A DNA stretch of 64,000 bases from Thermothielavioides terrestris NRRL 8126. Lineage: Eukaryota; Ascomycota; Sordariomycetes; Sordariales; Chaetomiaceae. The notes beneath the pieces are model-generated. The model did no database searches. It had not been told where the DNA came from and was given only the letters and a program-made list of their open reading frames with translations. Numbering within the stretch: the first letter of the stretch is position 1; every line of letters begins with the position of its first letter. The position numbers and the translations under genes were made by a program. Below are positions 11,687 to 23,497 of this stretch, one piece after another. The stretch spans positions 2,418,001 to 2,482,000 of the forward strand of contig NC_016457.1 in NCBI RefSeq assembly GCF_000226115.1, given 5' to 3'.

Positions 11687-13421
11687 CTAGTACAGAACCC
11701 GCGTCAGAATGCGCGAGTTGAGCGCATCCAAGCTGTCGCGGATCTCCTTGATATCCTCAACCTTGACATCGCTAATGTCGGCCATCATGTACGCTACATC
11801 GCCTTTGCTGTCTGAGATCTGCTTGTCGACGTTGTGCTCGGCCAGGATCTCGTTGACCCTGCGCAGCACGCCGGGCACGTTGCGGTGGATGTAGATGACG
11901 CGGGCGTGGTTCGGCTCGTCGAGCGTCAGTTGGCGCATCGTCACCTCGGGCAGGTTGACGCTGGCCACCGTGATGCCCTGGTTGATGTACCGCACCAGCG
12001 CCTCGGCGACCTCGATGCCGATGGCCCGCTGCGCCTCCTCGGTGCTGCCGCCGATGTGCGGCGTCAGGATGATGTTGCTAAGCCCGCGCAGGTCCTCGGC
12101 CCACGCGTTGAGATCGTTGACAAAGTAGTCGCCGTTGGCCGCCGGCTCGTTCGGGTACACGTCCAGGGCCGCGCCGGCCAGCTTGCCCGAACGCATCGCC
12201 TTGATCAGCGCGGGGATGTCGACCACGCTGCCGCGGCTGGCGTTGATGAGGTACGAGCCCGTCTTCATGCGCTCGAACTGCGCGGCCGAGATCATGTTCT
12301 TGGTCTCGGGCGTCTCGGGCACGTGCAGCGTGACGAAGTCGGCCTCCTCCAGCAGCGCCTCGAGCGTCGGCACCTGCCGAGCCGTGCCGATGGCCATCAG
12401 GGTCAGGACGTCGTAGTAGATGACCGACATGCCCATGGCCTCGGCCAGCACCGATAGCTGCGAACCGATGTGGCCGTAGCCGACGATACCGAGCGTCTTG
12501 CCGCGGATCTCCCAGCACTTGGAGCTCACCTTGTTCCAGGTGCCGCGGTGCATCTCGAGCGACCGGTCGCCCAGCTGGCGTGCGAGCGAGATGATCTCGG
12601 CGATGACCAGCTCGGCGACGCTGCGCGAGTTGGCGAAGGGCGAGTTGAAGACGGCGATGCCGTGCTTGGCCGCATAGTCCAGGTCTACTTGGTTGGTGCC
12701 AATGCAGAAGCAGCCGATGACGAGCAGGTTCTTCGCCTCTTGCAACACCTTGGCTGTGAGCTTTGTCTTTGACCGGATGCCAATGACATGTACGTCCCTG
12801 CTTGAGCGTCAGCCCTGTGACCGGGTCTCTGTCTTGAGTGGTGCTTGTGGCTCCGGTCCTTGACCCTCTTCCCCCCCCCCCCCCCCCTTCTTTTGCACCG
12901 GACTCCTTTTAAGAGACTGCGTAGAGATGAAACGGAGCGGTTTTATTTGCTCAGCCAGCAATCATGAGATTGGAGGCATGTTGCACGCAATTGGATAAAA
13001 GGTGTGGTGTTCGTAAGTACAAGTAGCAAATCGTAGGACAGGATGTGTAGGTCCCGAGTCTTTGCTTCAGGGGAAGAAACCCAGCTCCGAAAGCGGATGG
13101 CTAAGTTCTGGCCTACCTAATCTTCTCGATGAGTTGGTCTTCCGGCAGCGAGGTCTTGAGGAATTCGACCTGGTAGCCCTGGGCCTTCAGGATATCCCGC
13201 CCCGTCTGATTGACGTTCTCGAGTAGCAGAATCTTGATGTCCTCAGTGCTGAAGGGCTTGAGCTGCTTGGCCGCCGCGGCCCGGTGCGGAAGAGACCCCG
13301 CCAGGAAGCCGCCTTGGCTTGAAGAGAGAGGAGAGTGAAAGGCGGCGGTGGGCGACACGCTGAGGGAGTGCGAAACGGCACTTCCCAGTGAACTCCGTTC
13401 GATGTCTCTTGGGGCTGTCAT
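11687..13421 (-). CDS. SER3: D-3-phosphoglycerate dehydrogenase (serine pathway step 1)
   Basis: Oxidises 3-phosphoglycerate to 3-phosphohydroxypyruvate with NAD, the first step of phosphorylated serine synthesis. Seen: two exons (13117-13421 and 11687-12797) joined in phase across a 319-nt intron. About 100 N-terminal residues include a low-complexity Ser/Ala-rich leader before IKILLLENVNQTGRDIL. The dehydrogenase body has the NAD-binding loop GIVGYGHIGSQL, INASRGSVVDIPALI and the catalytic His block LTPHIGGSTEEAQ. A C-terminal ACT domain (about the last 70 residues, ARVIYIHRNVPGVLRRVNEI) suggests serine feedback. Length is about 471 residues, close to yeast Ser3/Ser33. A TGACTCA site lies 147 bp upstream of the start. 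The second enzyme of the pathway lies about 30 kb to the right. Confidence 0.95.
12871..12887 (+). repeat. 17-nt poly-C run (poly-G in SER3 intron)
   Basis: An uninterrupted run of 17 C lies inside the SER3 intron, so the pre-mRNA carries 17 consecutive G. It is non-coding and probably length-variable. Confidence 0.9.
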
Positions 13422-14478
13422 CGTGAAAAGAGGAAGCTGGTCAGGGAAGAAAAGGTAGGCAGGACAAGGAGAGTCGTGTCTTCTGATGCTATCCAGCAGG
13501 AAGACCCCACGCTGCGAAATCTAAGGTGTGGTGGGGTTGGCTTTATAGCGCTTCGCTATGGCGGGGTTGACTCACAGCAAGGAAAAACTTCTGGATGACG
13601 GAATATGCTCGGCGCCCGCTCACCCCCTTCGTCTTACTTGAACCACCCAATTTCCATCCCAAATAGGAACTTTGCTTACCTTCCCATGTGTACCTGGGTG
13701 AAAGAACACCGGGCACCTTAAGTCACGCTGGTTTAGGTTCGACGGGTTGCTGCAGTTTTACAGTGCTCACACCCGGGCAAAGAAAGGCATTCTGTTACGG
13801 ACCTTGAAGCCGGAAGCCAGAAGAGATCGAGATCAGGTCGATAGGACGCAGCCGCTGTCCGACCCCTGATGCGTTTGCTTTCCAACTACACTCCAATGCG
13901 TGAGGCATCCCATTGCAGGGTTCGACAGCCTCCTGGGTAGAACCAGGTTCCAGGGTGCTGAGCCTGCCGCCCCGATGCCGGAGTTGAGGCAAGTTCACAT
14001 TGTCTTGCAGGGGGGGTGAGAGAGGAAACTCAACTAGTGCACTGCCCTGAAGACTGCATCAAATTCCTCGACTCTGCCTATCTCTGCTCCCAGCACCAGA
14101 ACCTTCCACCTAGTAGACAGACACTCGTCATGCCATTGCCCCTGTGCGGCCTCCGTTTTAACTACCGTCTACGTCGTCGCCGGGAAGTGGGGAGTGCGCA
14201 CAAGTCAAACTCCCTTGGGATAACTTGATATGTAAAAACAACCAAACCTCGAAACATTGAAGTATGCTCCCGGGAGGATGTTCCTCCTGAGAATTAGGAT
14301 CTGCTTGCCCCCAAAGCTCTCCCTGCAACACCGGATTCAATCTAAGCCCGGCAGCCGTCCTTGGGGTTCCTGGGAAAGGGGGGGAGGGGAATTATGTGTG
14401 ATCGGGACTAGATTCGGGCCAAGGGCCTGGTAGCCTGATTAAGAAGGATGCGGACCAGCGGGGTGGCGAAATCGTCCT
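13422..14478. other. SER3 promoter region and NAP1 3' side
   Basis: No gene supported. Contains the TGACTCA site at 13568-13574. The rest is unremarkable single-copy sequence. Confidence 0.65.
13568..13574. promoter_or_regulatory. Candidate CPC1/Gcn4 site upstream of SER3
   Basis: Exact palindromic TGACTCA 147 bp before the SER3 start codon. Gcn4/CPC1 binds TGA(C/G)TCA in promoters of amino-acid biosynthesis genes. Caveat: on the minus strand the site reads GTGAGTCAA, so it could instead be a 5'-UTR intron donor. Confidence 0.5.
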
Positions 14479-15968
14479 TTAGCTCTGCTTGCACTCCGTG
14501 GGCTCCTGCTTCGGTTTGGCGCCGTCCTCCTACGCCGCGTTAGCAATCAAGGCCCGGAAGATCCCAGTCAGAACACACGTACCTCTTCCTCTTCCGACTC
14601 ATCCTCATCATCCTCATCGCCGCTGAGGTCCTCGCCATCTTCATCCTCTTCATCCTCATAACCATCAAAGTCGTCATCGATCTCCTCAAAGGCTAGGGCT
14701 TCTCCAGTAAACCAATCGATCGCCCGAGGGATGAGCTTCTCCTTGATATCCTCGCCCAGTTGATAGTCGAGCTCCAGGCGCTCCTCGATATCGGAAGCGG
14801 CGTCATCATCGTCGTCCGCCGGAGCCTTGGGAGGCGAGAAGAAGTTGAAGAACGACTCCGTCGGGACCGTCTTCTTGACGATACGGGTTTGCTTGGTGGC
14901 TGCGTCCGTCAACAGTGCTTCGATTTTCGCATACGGCGATAGCGGGCACTCACTCTTGTTGCGCTGCTTCTTCTGCTCGATGCGGACGGTCAGATCCTGG
15001 CCCGGCTTCCAGTCGATCTTGTCGCCCTCGGCGTGGTCGTAGATAAAGTCGCCACCATAGCCACTCTCGTTTTGGTAGTAGTACGTCTTGGTGATGGTCT
15101 TGTTGGTGAAGAAGTCGTTGTCCGCGAACTCGAAGATAAGGCGGAATCCGGGCCGATCGAGGTACTCCATCCGGATATCGACCAGGGACTTGAGCGCCTC
15201 CTCGTCCCGCTCGGTGATCATTTCAGCCAGGGAAACCAGATTCTTCATGGCCGAAAGCCAGAACTCGGGAATGCCCGAGATATTGCTGGCGCCCTCAGCA
15301 GGCTTCTCCTCCTTGACGGCGGCACCCTCGGTCTCCTTGGCCTCATCACCCTTCTCGCCAGCCTTGACCTGCTCTTCGGTGGGCTCGGTCTTGCCGTTCA
15401 CGATGGCAGCACGCTGCTCGTACAGAGGCGTGAACTCGGCAAAATACCTCTTCTCGAGCTGCAAGACCTCCTCCTGAAACTTTGCCTCGAGCTTGGAGTG
15501 CTCCTTCTGGATGCCCTTGAGGCCAGCGACGCGGCGCTTGACCTCGGTGGGAAGCGACTCGATGTAGCCAGATGACCTGCCAACGAGCGATCCCAGCCGG
15601 TTGTGAATCATGGACACAAGGCGCGGGTCCTTAGCGAAAATGGACGCAGCGGCGCGGTCCAAATCCTCTGCACCAAGCCGTCAGCACGCGCGGAAAGCCA
15701 AGGGGGGCGTAGTTGGGCAGCAAAGGCCGGAGGCTGCGCAAGGCTAACTAACCTTCCTTGATGCTCGAAATACCAGGCTGCTGGGCATGCGACGAAATGG
15801 GAGCCGCATTTGCCGGTGTGTTCTGGGGTGTGCTGTACCAGGCTTGGGTCAGTAACGCGTTCACTGCGAGCGGCCCCGCGGCCGTTGACACCGAGATTGC
15901 CCAAACGGAAATGGAACCTACGGAGCGACGGCGGGGTCGGGCCGCTTGTTCTTGATGGGCTCAGCCAT
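14479..15968 (-). CDS. NAP1: Nucleosome assembly protein NAP1
   Basis: Histone H2A-H2B chaperone that shuttles between cytoplasm and nucleus; in fungi it also acts at the septin/bud-neck kinase pathway. Seen: a short first exon (MAEPIKNKRPDPAVAP, start 15968), a second exon with the N-terminal Gln/Ala linker, a long third exon (about 15660-14580), and a 16-codon last exon. The NAP fold includes LEKRYFAEFTPLYEQRAAIV, GIPEFWLSAMKNL, FTNKTITKTYYY, ESFFNFFSPP and DYQLGEDIKEKLIPRAIDWF. An acidic tail of Asp/Glu runs follows. The last exon ends ECKQS, so the protein closes with CKQS, a CaaX-like box as in metazoan NAP1L1 (CKQQ). Length is about 410 residues, normal. Confidence 0.95.
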
Positions 15969-17738
15969 GGTGATGGGGAGCCGGTTTCTGTCGATGGAAG
16001 TGACGCTTTTTCGCGATGACAAGAAAGAAGATCTGCGTCTGTGGCGAATCGACAGGTCTGGGGAATTTGATGTGGCGGGAGAGGTTGTAAAATTTCAGAG
16101 GATGAAATGGCGGGTTTAGAAATGTTGAGGAGGGGAACTCGCGTTAATGGGTATCCAAAGAAAATTTGCGGGGCACCTTGGCTTGCGCACGGAGAGGCAA
16201 GTTCCAAAGGGGCTTTTATACTCCGGAGGAGCGTCGCCACAAGATGTTTTCTGCTGGATTTTCAAGGACACATGCACCAACAACCACGAGCCGTTTTTCG
16301 TCATCCATCCGACACTAGTTATTCTGGCATTTGCTACGCACATTTACACATCTACCCCAAAATTCACAGGCATCGAATCTACATCAAGCTTGTTGTAGCG
16401 GTACACGTACCGTTGTGGGTTTCCCGCCCTCTTCAACAGGAGCGCCTCTGGCGGTCGCGCCCCGGTAATCAGCGGCCTGTTCACCGCTCCCTGTGACTAA
16501 CAGCATCGCCTGCCATCAACGACTCGGCAGCTGACAGCTCCTCACATGGTCGGTGAATGTCAACTTTTCCTCGCCTCCGGTCCCACCGGACAAGGATGTG
16601 TCCTGCTGTGTTGCAGGACACGGATAGGTAGTTACAATATGCACAAAAAGACGCAAGACAGAATTTGCGAAAGAGGCATCAGGGGCTCGAAAGAGAACGC
16701 TTGCTGTCAGGAGCCATTCAAGATGCCCGGTCTTGAGCAAAACGAACTGGCGGTTCTCGCTCTAGCAACGGCCGGTTGAAGGAGACAGGTTCCCCGTATC
16801 AAGGTGAAGGCTGCGACCGATGGAGCCAAAGTAATCGCAAACGATAAAGCTGGTGAGGATCCACCGCACCTTGCCCTACGACGCTGGGCGTTTCCACTTC
16901 TGACAAGAAGCCTGCATTTGATCGTTGCTTCAAGGGTAAGGTACTTGTTGGGGAGTTCATGGCACGACTTGGAGACTGAACAGTCCTCAATCCTTTGGCG
17001 CAGACAGCTCACAGTGTGATGCATGCTGTTGTTTATGCCACGTGCACAGACGGTCGGTACCTGTAGGTGAGAGTTTGGCCTCAAGTCGCGCATCTGAACA
17101 GCCTGGTTTTCAGATGGTCCAGACCACAACAAACTTTGAGCCTGGGGCCGTGGAGTTCGGTCTGGTGGGTTCAATGTCATCAGAATCTTGCGCACCACAG
17201 TAAGGATTGAGTAAGGTGCATACCTTGTACCTGAAGTAAGAGGGGGCCCCAGGCAATGGTTGTCCTGTAACCTGTACGCCGTCCAAAGTATTCTGCCCTG
17301 CGCAAGATCAAGGGAACACTGGATGCCAAAGGGACCGACTTAGCTATACTATCTGGTATGTCTGATTGTTCGATGCGAAGGTGATCGGAGTGTCAAGCAG
17401 CGATGGCACGGTACCTACCTATCTGGTTTTAATGCATGTAATCCGTCCGGTTAACTCTATCATGCAACTACCGGAATGCCGTTTCGGGTGTAATGGATCG
17501 ACGTCACCGTCTTGGCTAAGGTACCTTATCGAGGCCAGCTCCACAGTCCTCAGTGATCCTTCGATCTTCGTGTTGGAGGGGCATTGGAGTGGCACGCCCT
17601 GGCCTGATCGCATCCATTGCCCCGGGCTTTCTTCGCCACGCCCTTTTCCTAAGATGTGTGCGCGCTGCAGCGACTCCTGGCACCGCACCGAGTCCTGAGC
17701 CTGGAAAGCAGGGAAGGGAAGCCCAGGGAAAGCCCAGC
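15969..17738. other. Divergent NAP1/YPK9 promoter region, 1.8 kb
   Basis: The two flanking genes point away from each other. No intervening gene or structured RNA could be supported; the open frames are short and without recognisable domains. Confidence 0.6.
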
Positions 17739-20700
17739 ATGGACGGGCACGCGGACGGGCCCGACGAGGGCTCGGCCCGCGATGGGCGCAACCCACTGCG
17801 CGGGGAGCAAGATGGCGATGGAGATGGCAATACCCCCGGCTTCTACCGCCAGGGGACGAACCCGAGCAGCGCCAGCATCTTTGAGGATGTCGAGATGGCG
17901 CAGGATGAGGTCAGTTGCGCCCGAATGTTGCATCATATCTGTCGCGGACTTGCCGCGCTGACCAGCCCCTGCAGCTCTTTGCCGGCCCTGTGGCTGAGTC
18001 CCTCCCGACGAGCGTCTCTGCCTTCAGTCACCGTCGCGCGCGCGCCGATTCGATTGCGAGCTTCTCCTTTTACCAGGAGGAGGTGGACGAGCCCGAGGCA
18101 CCGGGGCCCATGTTTGCACCCTCGGACGGGAGACCGTCAGTGGGCGACCTCGAGGAGATGCCGCTCGAGGACGAGTACGAAGAGCAAGAGGAGGACTCGA
18201 CCGATCTGGAGCGCAACGCCGCCTATGACGACCATGTCTTTCTGCGCAGAACGTCGACGCAATCCAGAAGCTCGGTGCACAGCAGACTCTTGCGACGGGA
18301 CAGCGGCGTGTCCGCCGGCAGCGGGTACGGCGCGAACCGTACCAGCCAGAAAGTGTACATGGTGAATGAGGACCTCTATATTGCGATTGCCGGGTTCCGG
18401 ACCAGCCGCATTGGACTTGCCATCTACCTTCTCCTTTGCCTGGCTACCCTAGGCGGGGCGTGGCTTGTCTTCCGCTGGCTGCCCAGATGGCACATCAAGT
18501 TGGTTGGCAAGCCGTCGCCGCTCAGGGATTGCAGCTGGGTCGTTGTCGAGAATCAGTGGAACGAGATGGCGATCCTGAACGTGGATCTTACGCCCTACGG
18601 GAGGTCTCTGTCGACAGTGTTCGGGGCTCCAGGGAAGATGACCTCGTACGTCGCCGGCGAGGACCCAGACCCTATTCTGCAGGACCTCCGCATGATCAAT
18701 TACCGTTATGTGCGGTTCTTCTTCCATCCGCTCCGGGACAAGTTCGTCCTTGGGAACGGCTGGAAGGACCCCCTGTGGTCAACCGTCAGAGGAGTTCGTG
18801 CTGGCATCGACAGCGAGGAAAAAAGCCACCGCGACATTATTTTCGGTAGCAACCTCATCGACATCGAGCAGAAGTCGCTGTTCCGACTCCTCGTTGACGA
18901 GGTCTGTTCAGTCCTCCGCTGAGTATGTCAAAGTGCAGGCTCGCTGATTACGGTCGCCAGGTGTTCCATCCGTTCTACGTCTTCCAAATTGCTAGCTTGA
19001 TTCTCTGGTCACTCGACGAATACTACTACTACGCCGTTGCCATCTTCCTCATGTCCGTGGGCAGCATCACAACGACACTCATCGAGACAAGATCCGTACG
19101 TCTGGTGTCATCTGTGTTTGCCACTCGCAACGCTCCCGGTTTGCTGACGATGCAAGACAATGAGGAGACTGCGTGAAATCTCTCGGTTTACGTGCGATGT
19201 CAGGGTTCTCCGGAACGGCTTCTGTAGGTGCCATGCACCCCGCTACGGGTAGCGAGGTCGCTGACCGCATCCAGGGCGCTCGGTCTCGTCGAGTGATCTC
19301 GTTCCGGGGGATGTCTACGAGGTCAGCGACCCGAGCCTCAGCCAATTCCCTGCGGATAGTCTTCTTCTTAGCGGCGACTGCATCGTCAACGAGAGCATGC
19401 TAACCGGCGAATCCGTGCCGGTGTCGAAAACACCCGCAACTGACGGGACGCTTCAAAGTTTAGATCTGGCAGCATCCACCATGCTCCCAGAGGTTGCGAA
19501 GCACTTCCTATTCTGCGGGACTAAGATTGTCCGTGCTCGGCAACCGCAGGAAGCTCGGGGCGAGGAAGCTGGGGCGCTCGCTCTAGTCGTAAGGACGGGC
19601 TTCAACACGACCAAAGGCGCCCTGGTTCGCTCCATGCTGTTCCCTAAGCCTTCCGGTTTCAAGTTCTACAAAGACTCCTTCCGGTACATCTCGGTGATGG
19701 CCTGCGTGGCGCTGCTGGGATTCACCGCGTCATTCGTCAACTTCATCAGGCTTCGTCTGGATTGGCATTTGATCGTCGTCCGCGCGCTCGATCTCATCAC
19801 GATCGTGGTCCCGCCAGCGTTGCCGGCAACTCTGACGATCGGTACCAACTTCGCCCTCGGACGGTTAAGAGCCAAGCAGATCTTCTGTATCAGCCCCCAG
19901 AGGGTGAACGTGGGTGGCAAGCTCGACCTGATGTGCTTTGACAAGACCGGCACATTGACAGAGGAGGGACTCGATATTCTCGGGGTGCGCGTTGTCTTGC
20001 GGGCCAGCAACCAGTTCAGCGAACTGTTCACTCGTGCCGATGACCTTGTTTCGGATCAAGGCTCGATTTCTGCGGGCCAGGACCACGCCGACACCCGAAG
20101 CGCAGCGCTCCATGCGATGGCGACCTGCCATTCACTCCGGACGGTAGACGGCGAGCCAGTCGGCGACCCTCTTGATCTCAAAATGTTCGAGTTCACCTCG
20201 TGGTCGTTCGAGGAGGGAAACCTCCATGGCGGCAATGTTGATGATGAGGACCAAGGGACGACTCTCCAACCTTCAGTTGCCAGACCACCACCGGGGCTCA
20301 AACACCCGGCAGACAGCATTGAGCACGGTTCCACGCAGAATGTAGGCAGTCCCGGGCACCTGATGCGCAGTCCATTGCGTCCTCCCGCTCGCTAACGCAG
20401 TGCTAGTTTCCGTTCGAGCTTGGCATTCTGAAGTCGTTCGAGTTCGTCTCCCAGCTTCGCAGAGCCAGTGTCGTTGTGAGGACATTGGGGCGCCACGGTG
20501 GGGACGTCTATGTCAAGGGCGCGCCGGAGTGCATGCGGGAGATCTGCCGGCCAGAGACTTGTAAGTGCTGGTTTCAGTGTATAGCCCCTAAGCAGGCGGC
20601 CCCAGAGCACGAGCGCTAACATTCGCCCAGTCCCAGCCGACTACGACGAGCTCCTGTCACAGTACACCCACAAAGGTTACCGGGTGATTGGCTGTGCCAC

Positions 20701-22237
20701 CAAGCACATAAAGAAGCTCAGCTTGCCCAAGGTCTACAAGATGAAACGGCACGAGGTTGAGTCAGACTTGGACTTCGTCGGCTTCATCATTTTCGAAAAC
20801 AAGCTGAAGCCTACCACCACGGCCGTGCTTAAGCAGCTTCTCGAGTCCAACATCGGCGCCGTCATGGTAACCGGCGACAACATCTTGACCGCCATCAGCG
20901 TGGCAAGGGAATGCGGCATGATCAGCAAGACAGCCCATTGCTTTGTTCCTCGGTTCCTGACAGGTGATGCCAGGGACCCCAACGCCAGTTTGCAGTGGGA
21001 GAGCATCAACAACCAGGCCTACCGGCTTGACCCGAGAACGTTGCTTCCGCTGCCGCCGCCGCCAGAACAGGACGCATCGCTGCCGTACGATATATCAAAC
21101 CTTCGCAACTACTCGGTTGCCGTCAGCGGCGAGGTCTTCCGGTGGGTGGTCGACTTTGCGCCACCTGAGGTCATGCGGCGCATGCTGGTCACCGGCAAGG
21201 TCTTTGCCCGCATGTCGCCGGACGAGAAGCACGAGCTGGTGGAGAAGCTGCAGAGCATCGACTACTCGTGCGGATTTTGCGGTGACGGCGCGAACGATTG
21301 CGGGGCGCTCAAGGCGGCCGACGTGGGCATCTCGCTCTCGGAAGCCGAAGCGTCGGTCGCGGCGCCGTTCACGTCGCGAGTGTTCGACATCCGGTGCGTG
21401 CCCGAGGTGATCCGGGAGGGTCGAGCGGCGCTCGTCACGAGTTTCAGCTGCTTCAAATACATGAGCTTGTACTCGGCCATCCAGTTCACCTCGGTCAGTT
21501 TTCTGTACGCCTCGGCATCCAACCTGGGCGACTTCCAGTTTCTCTTCATTGACCTGGCGCTCATTCTGCCCATTGCCGTCTTCATGAGCTGGGCTGGCCC
21601 ATTTCCGGAGCTGTGCCGCAAGCGGCCTACCGCAGACTTGGTGTCGCGCAAGGTGCTCGCTCCGCTGCTGGGTCAGATATGGATCTGTATCCTGATCCAA
21701 GCACTGGCGTTCGTGGCAGTCCGTCGGCAGCCGTGGTTCATTCCGCCTGTCGTCGACCCTGAGAAATCAAACATTGAAAACTCGGAGAACACGGCACTGT
21801 TCTTGACCTCTTGCTTCGAATATATCTTGGCTGGGGTGGTGCTCAACGCCGGTCGTCCGTTTAGACATTCGGCGATCCACAATTGTTTGTCTTTTCCTTC
21901 CCTTCTTTTTCTTCGCTTTTGCCCGACCTTTTCCTTTGCTAACAGAACGCCAGGGCCATTCGTTGCCACGATAGTTGCCACCCTCGCCATCACTTCGGTC
22001 ATGGTCGCCTATCCGCCTGGGTGGCTATCCCGCGTCATGCAGCTGACATACCTCAGCGGGGACTTCAAGCGCCTCGTATTTGGACTCGGAGCGCTGTACC
22101 TCTGTCTGGCGTGGTTCGGGGAGCACTTTGCGTTCCAGCGTCTTGCGCGGCTGGTGGGGAGGATAAGACAGTCGGCGTTGAAGAGGCCAAAGCAGAGGAA
22201 GCAATACAAGGTAATACAGGAGCAGATGTTATTCTAG
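17739..22237 (+). CDS. YPK9: P5B-type cation/polyamine transporting ATPase (YPK9/ATP13A2)
   Basis: P-type ATPase of the endolysosomal/vacuolar P5B class; animal members export polyamines, and yeast Ypk9 is vacuolar and linked to metal tolerance. Seen: first exon from [11 protein letters not shown] (start 17739), then an acidic cytosolic N-terminus and a hydrophobic hairpin near [19 protein letters not shown]. The P5B region [22 protein letters not shown] is spliced at 18961. Then come TGES in [13 protein letters not shown], the P5B-specific M4 motif [11 protein letters not shown], phosphorylation site [26 protein letters not shown], hinge [19 protein letters not shown], and C-terminal membrane helices. 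At least five introns are needed (about 17909, 18902, 19097, 20336 and 20570 onward), plus a stop-free 69-nt one at 21885-21953. Length is about 1,300 residues. The substrate cannot be read from sequence. Confidence 0.92.
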
Positions 22238-23216
22238 ATGCTGTAGACTTGGATAGCGTGCATGGATGGGCGGCGTCGGGTTGGATAGAGTAGCTTGGCA
22301 TTGGCCGACCGGGTGCTATCTTCACAATGGGAACAGGTACATATAATTATCCTGGGGGACGGGATACAGATCCATGATGCCTTCTATGATAGCCTTCTGA
22401 GTTGGCTGCTGTTAACCCTGGCTTCCATCGCCGTGATTCCCCGCGGCCGCTCTCGCACTCGCTCGATTCCGGAGTGATGGCTATATTTCAGCCGGAATAT
22501 GCTTGCAAAGAAGCACCGCTGTCTAGGCGGGCAAAGGGGGACTCGCCCAAGTTGATACTTCCCTCCGTCTCTCACTATCGTGTCAATTTCTCGGGCATCA
22601 TGCTTGGAAATGCCCTTGCGCTGCAACGGCGAGAACCTAACGCCCCCTCCGGGAAACTGGCCCGCCTGCCATATCTGGATGACAGCTAGGACAACCGGGG
22701 AAGAGTCTAAACCGCCACATTGCAATACGGGTTTCCAAAGTAAAGAACAGGCGTCAGGTATGGTATTCCGTCCTATTCATGGTGTGGGTGTTCCTCGTTC
22801 CAAGGTCCAACGGGTCTGTCGGACGCCGAGACTGTTCTTGATGATAACAGAATCGCTAACCATGGCATTGTCAAGCCAAGAAAGAAAAAGGCCGCAGGTC
22901 CCTTCAATTCCCCCTTTTCTATCGTGCTTTCGTCTCACCTCGGCGACCGGACAAGAAGATGCTGGACTTCGCCCACGACGGTACTGTGCGCCGCTGGTAC
23001 CGTAACTCTCCATTGGACTCTTGAGACGATACAGCCAGGGGAATGAAAATGTACAGGGGGGTTGTAGACACAGCCAAAGTCACGAGAGCGACTCCAATAT
23101 AGCACCGGAACAACGGGGAAACTAGGACAACGGGCGTGAGCCCCAATGTCGTCGGATGTGACGAGGAGTATGTATGCACAGCGCCCACCCCCGGCCGCTT
23201 GTTGTCTCTCGCACGT
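22238..23216. other. Convergent spacer between YPK9 and complex I subunit gene
   Basis: 3' flanks of two converging genes. No coding or RNA feature could be supported. Confidence 0.6.
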
Positions 23217-23497
23217 CTAGTGATCCCAAGGGTGCTTCCAGCCGAGGAGAACCGGCCCTGCGATGTCGTGTCAGCTGCGATCTCCCGTCCCTGAGGTAGA
23301 ATGGCCTGCTCTGTACCGTCTTTCTTTGCTCTATAGAAGATCTGTGCGTTCATTGTGCCCCGGTTAGCCGCTGCGCGACTCCAGTGCTGACTTCCAGCTA
23401 CCGAGCAACAATAACCTACCCAGAACCACATGATCGCGCCGAGGCCGGTGGCCGTGAAGCGGTAGATCCGGGGAACGGGGGGTCCGGCGCCAGCCAT
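23217..23497 (-). CDS. Complex I accessory subunit, NDUFB2-like (47 aa)
   Basis: Small membrane-arm subunit of mitochondrial NADH:ubiquinone oxidoreductase. Seen: three exons, 23420-23497 (78 nt), 23317-23341 (25 nt) and 23217-23257 (41 nt), total 144 nt, all with GT..AG borders. The spliced product has 47 residues. It starts MAGAGPPVPRIYRF, passes one short hydrophobic helix (GLGAIMWFWIF), continues YRAKKDG and ends GWKHPWDH. The MWFWI block followed by a short hydrophilic tail resembles animal NDUFB2 and the roughly 6.6-kDa fungal subunit. Without splicing the region reads as a spurious 192-codon frame. It is divergent from BUR1 across 726 bp. The assignment rests on recalled family pattern, so the gene model is firmer than the name. 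Confidence 0.75.

Noticed and set aside
22919..23497. 192-codon minus-strand frame
   Set aside because: Only its first 26 codons are real; the rest is intron read-through of the small complex I gene.
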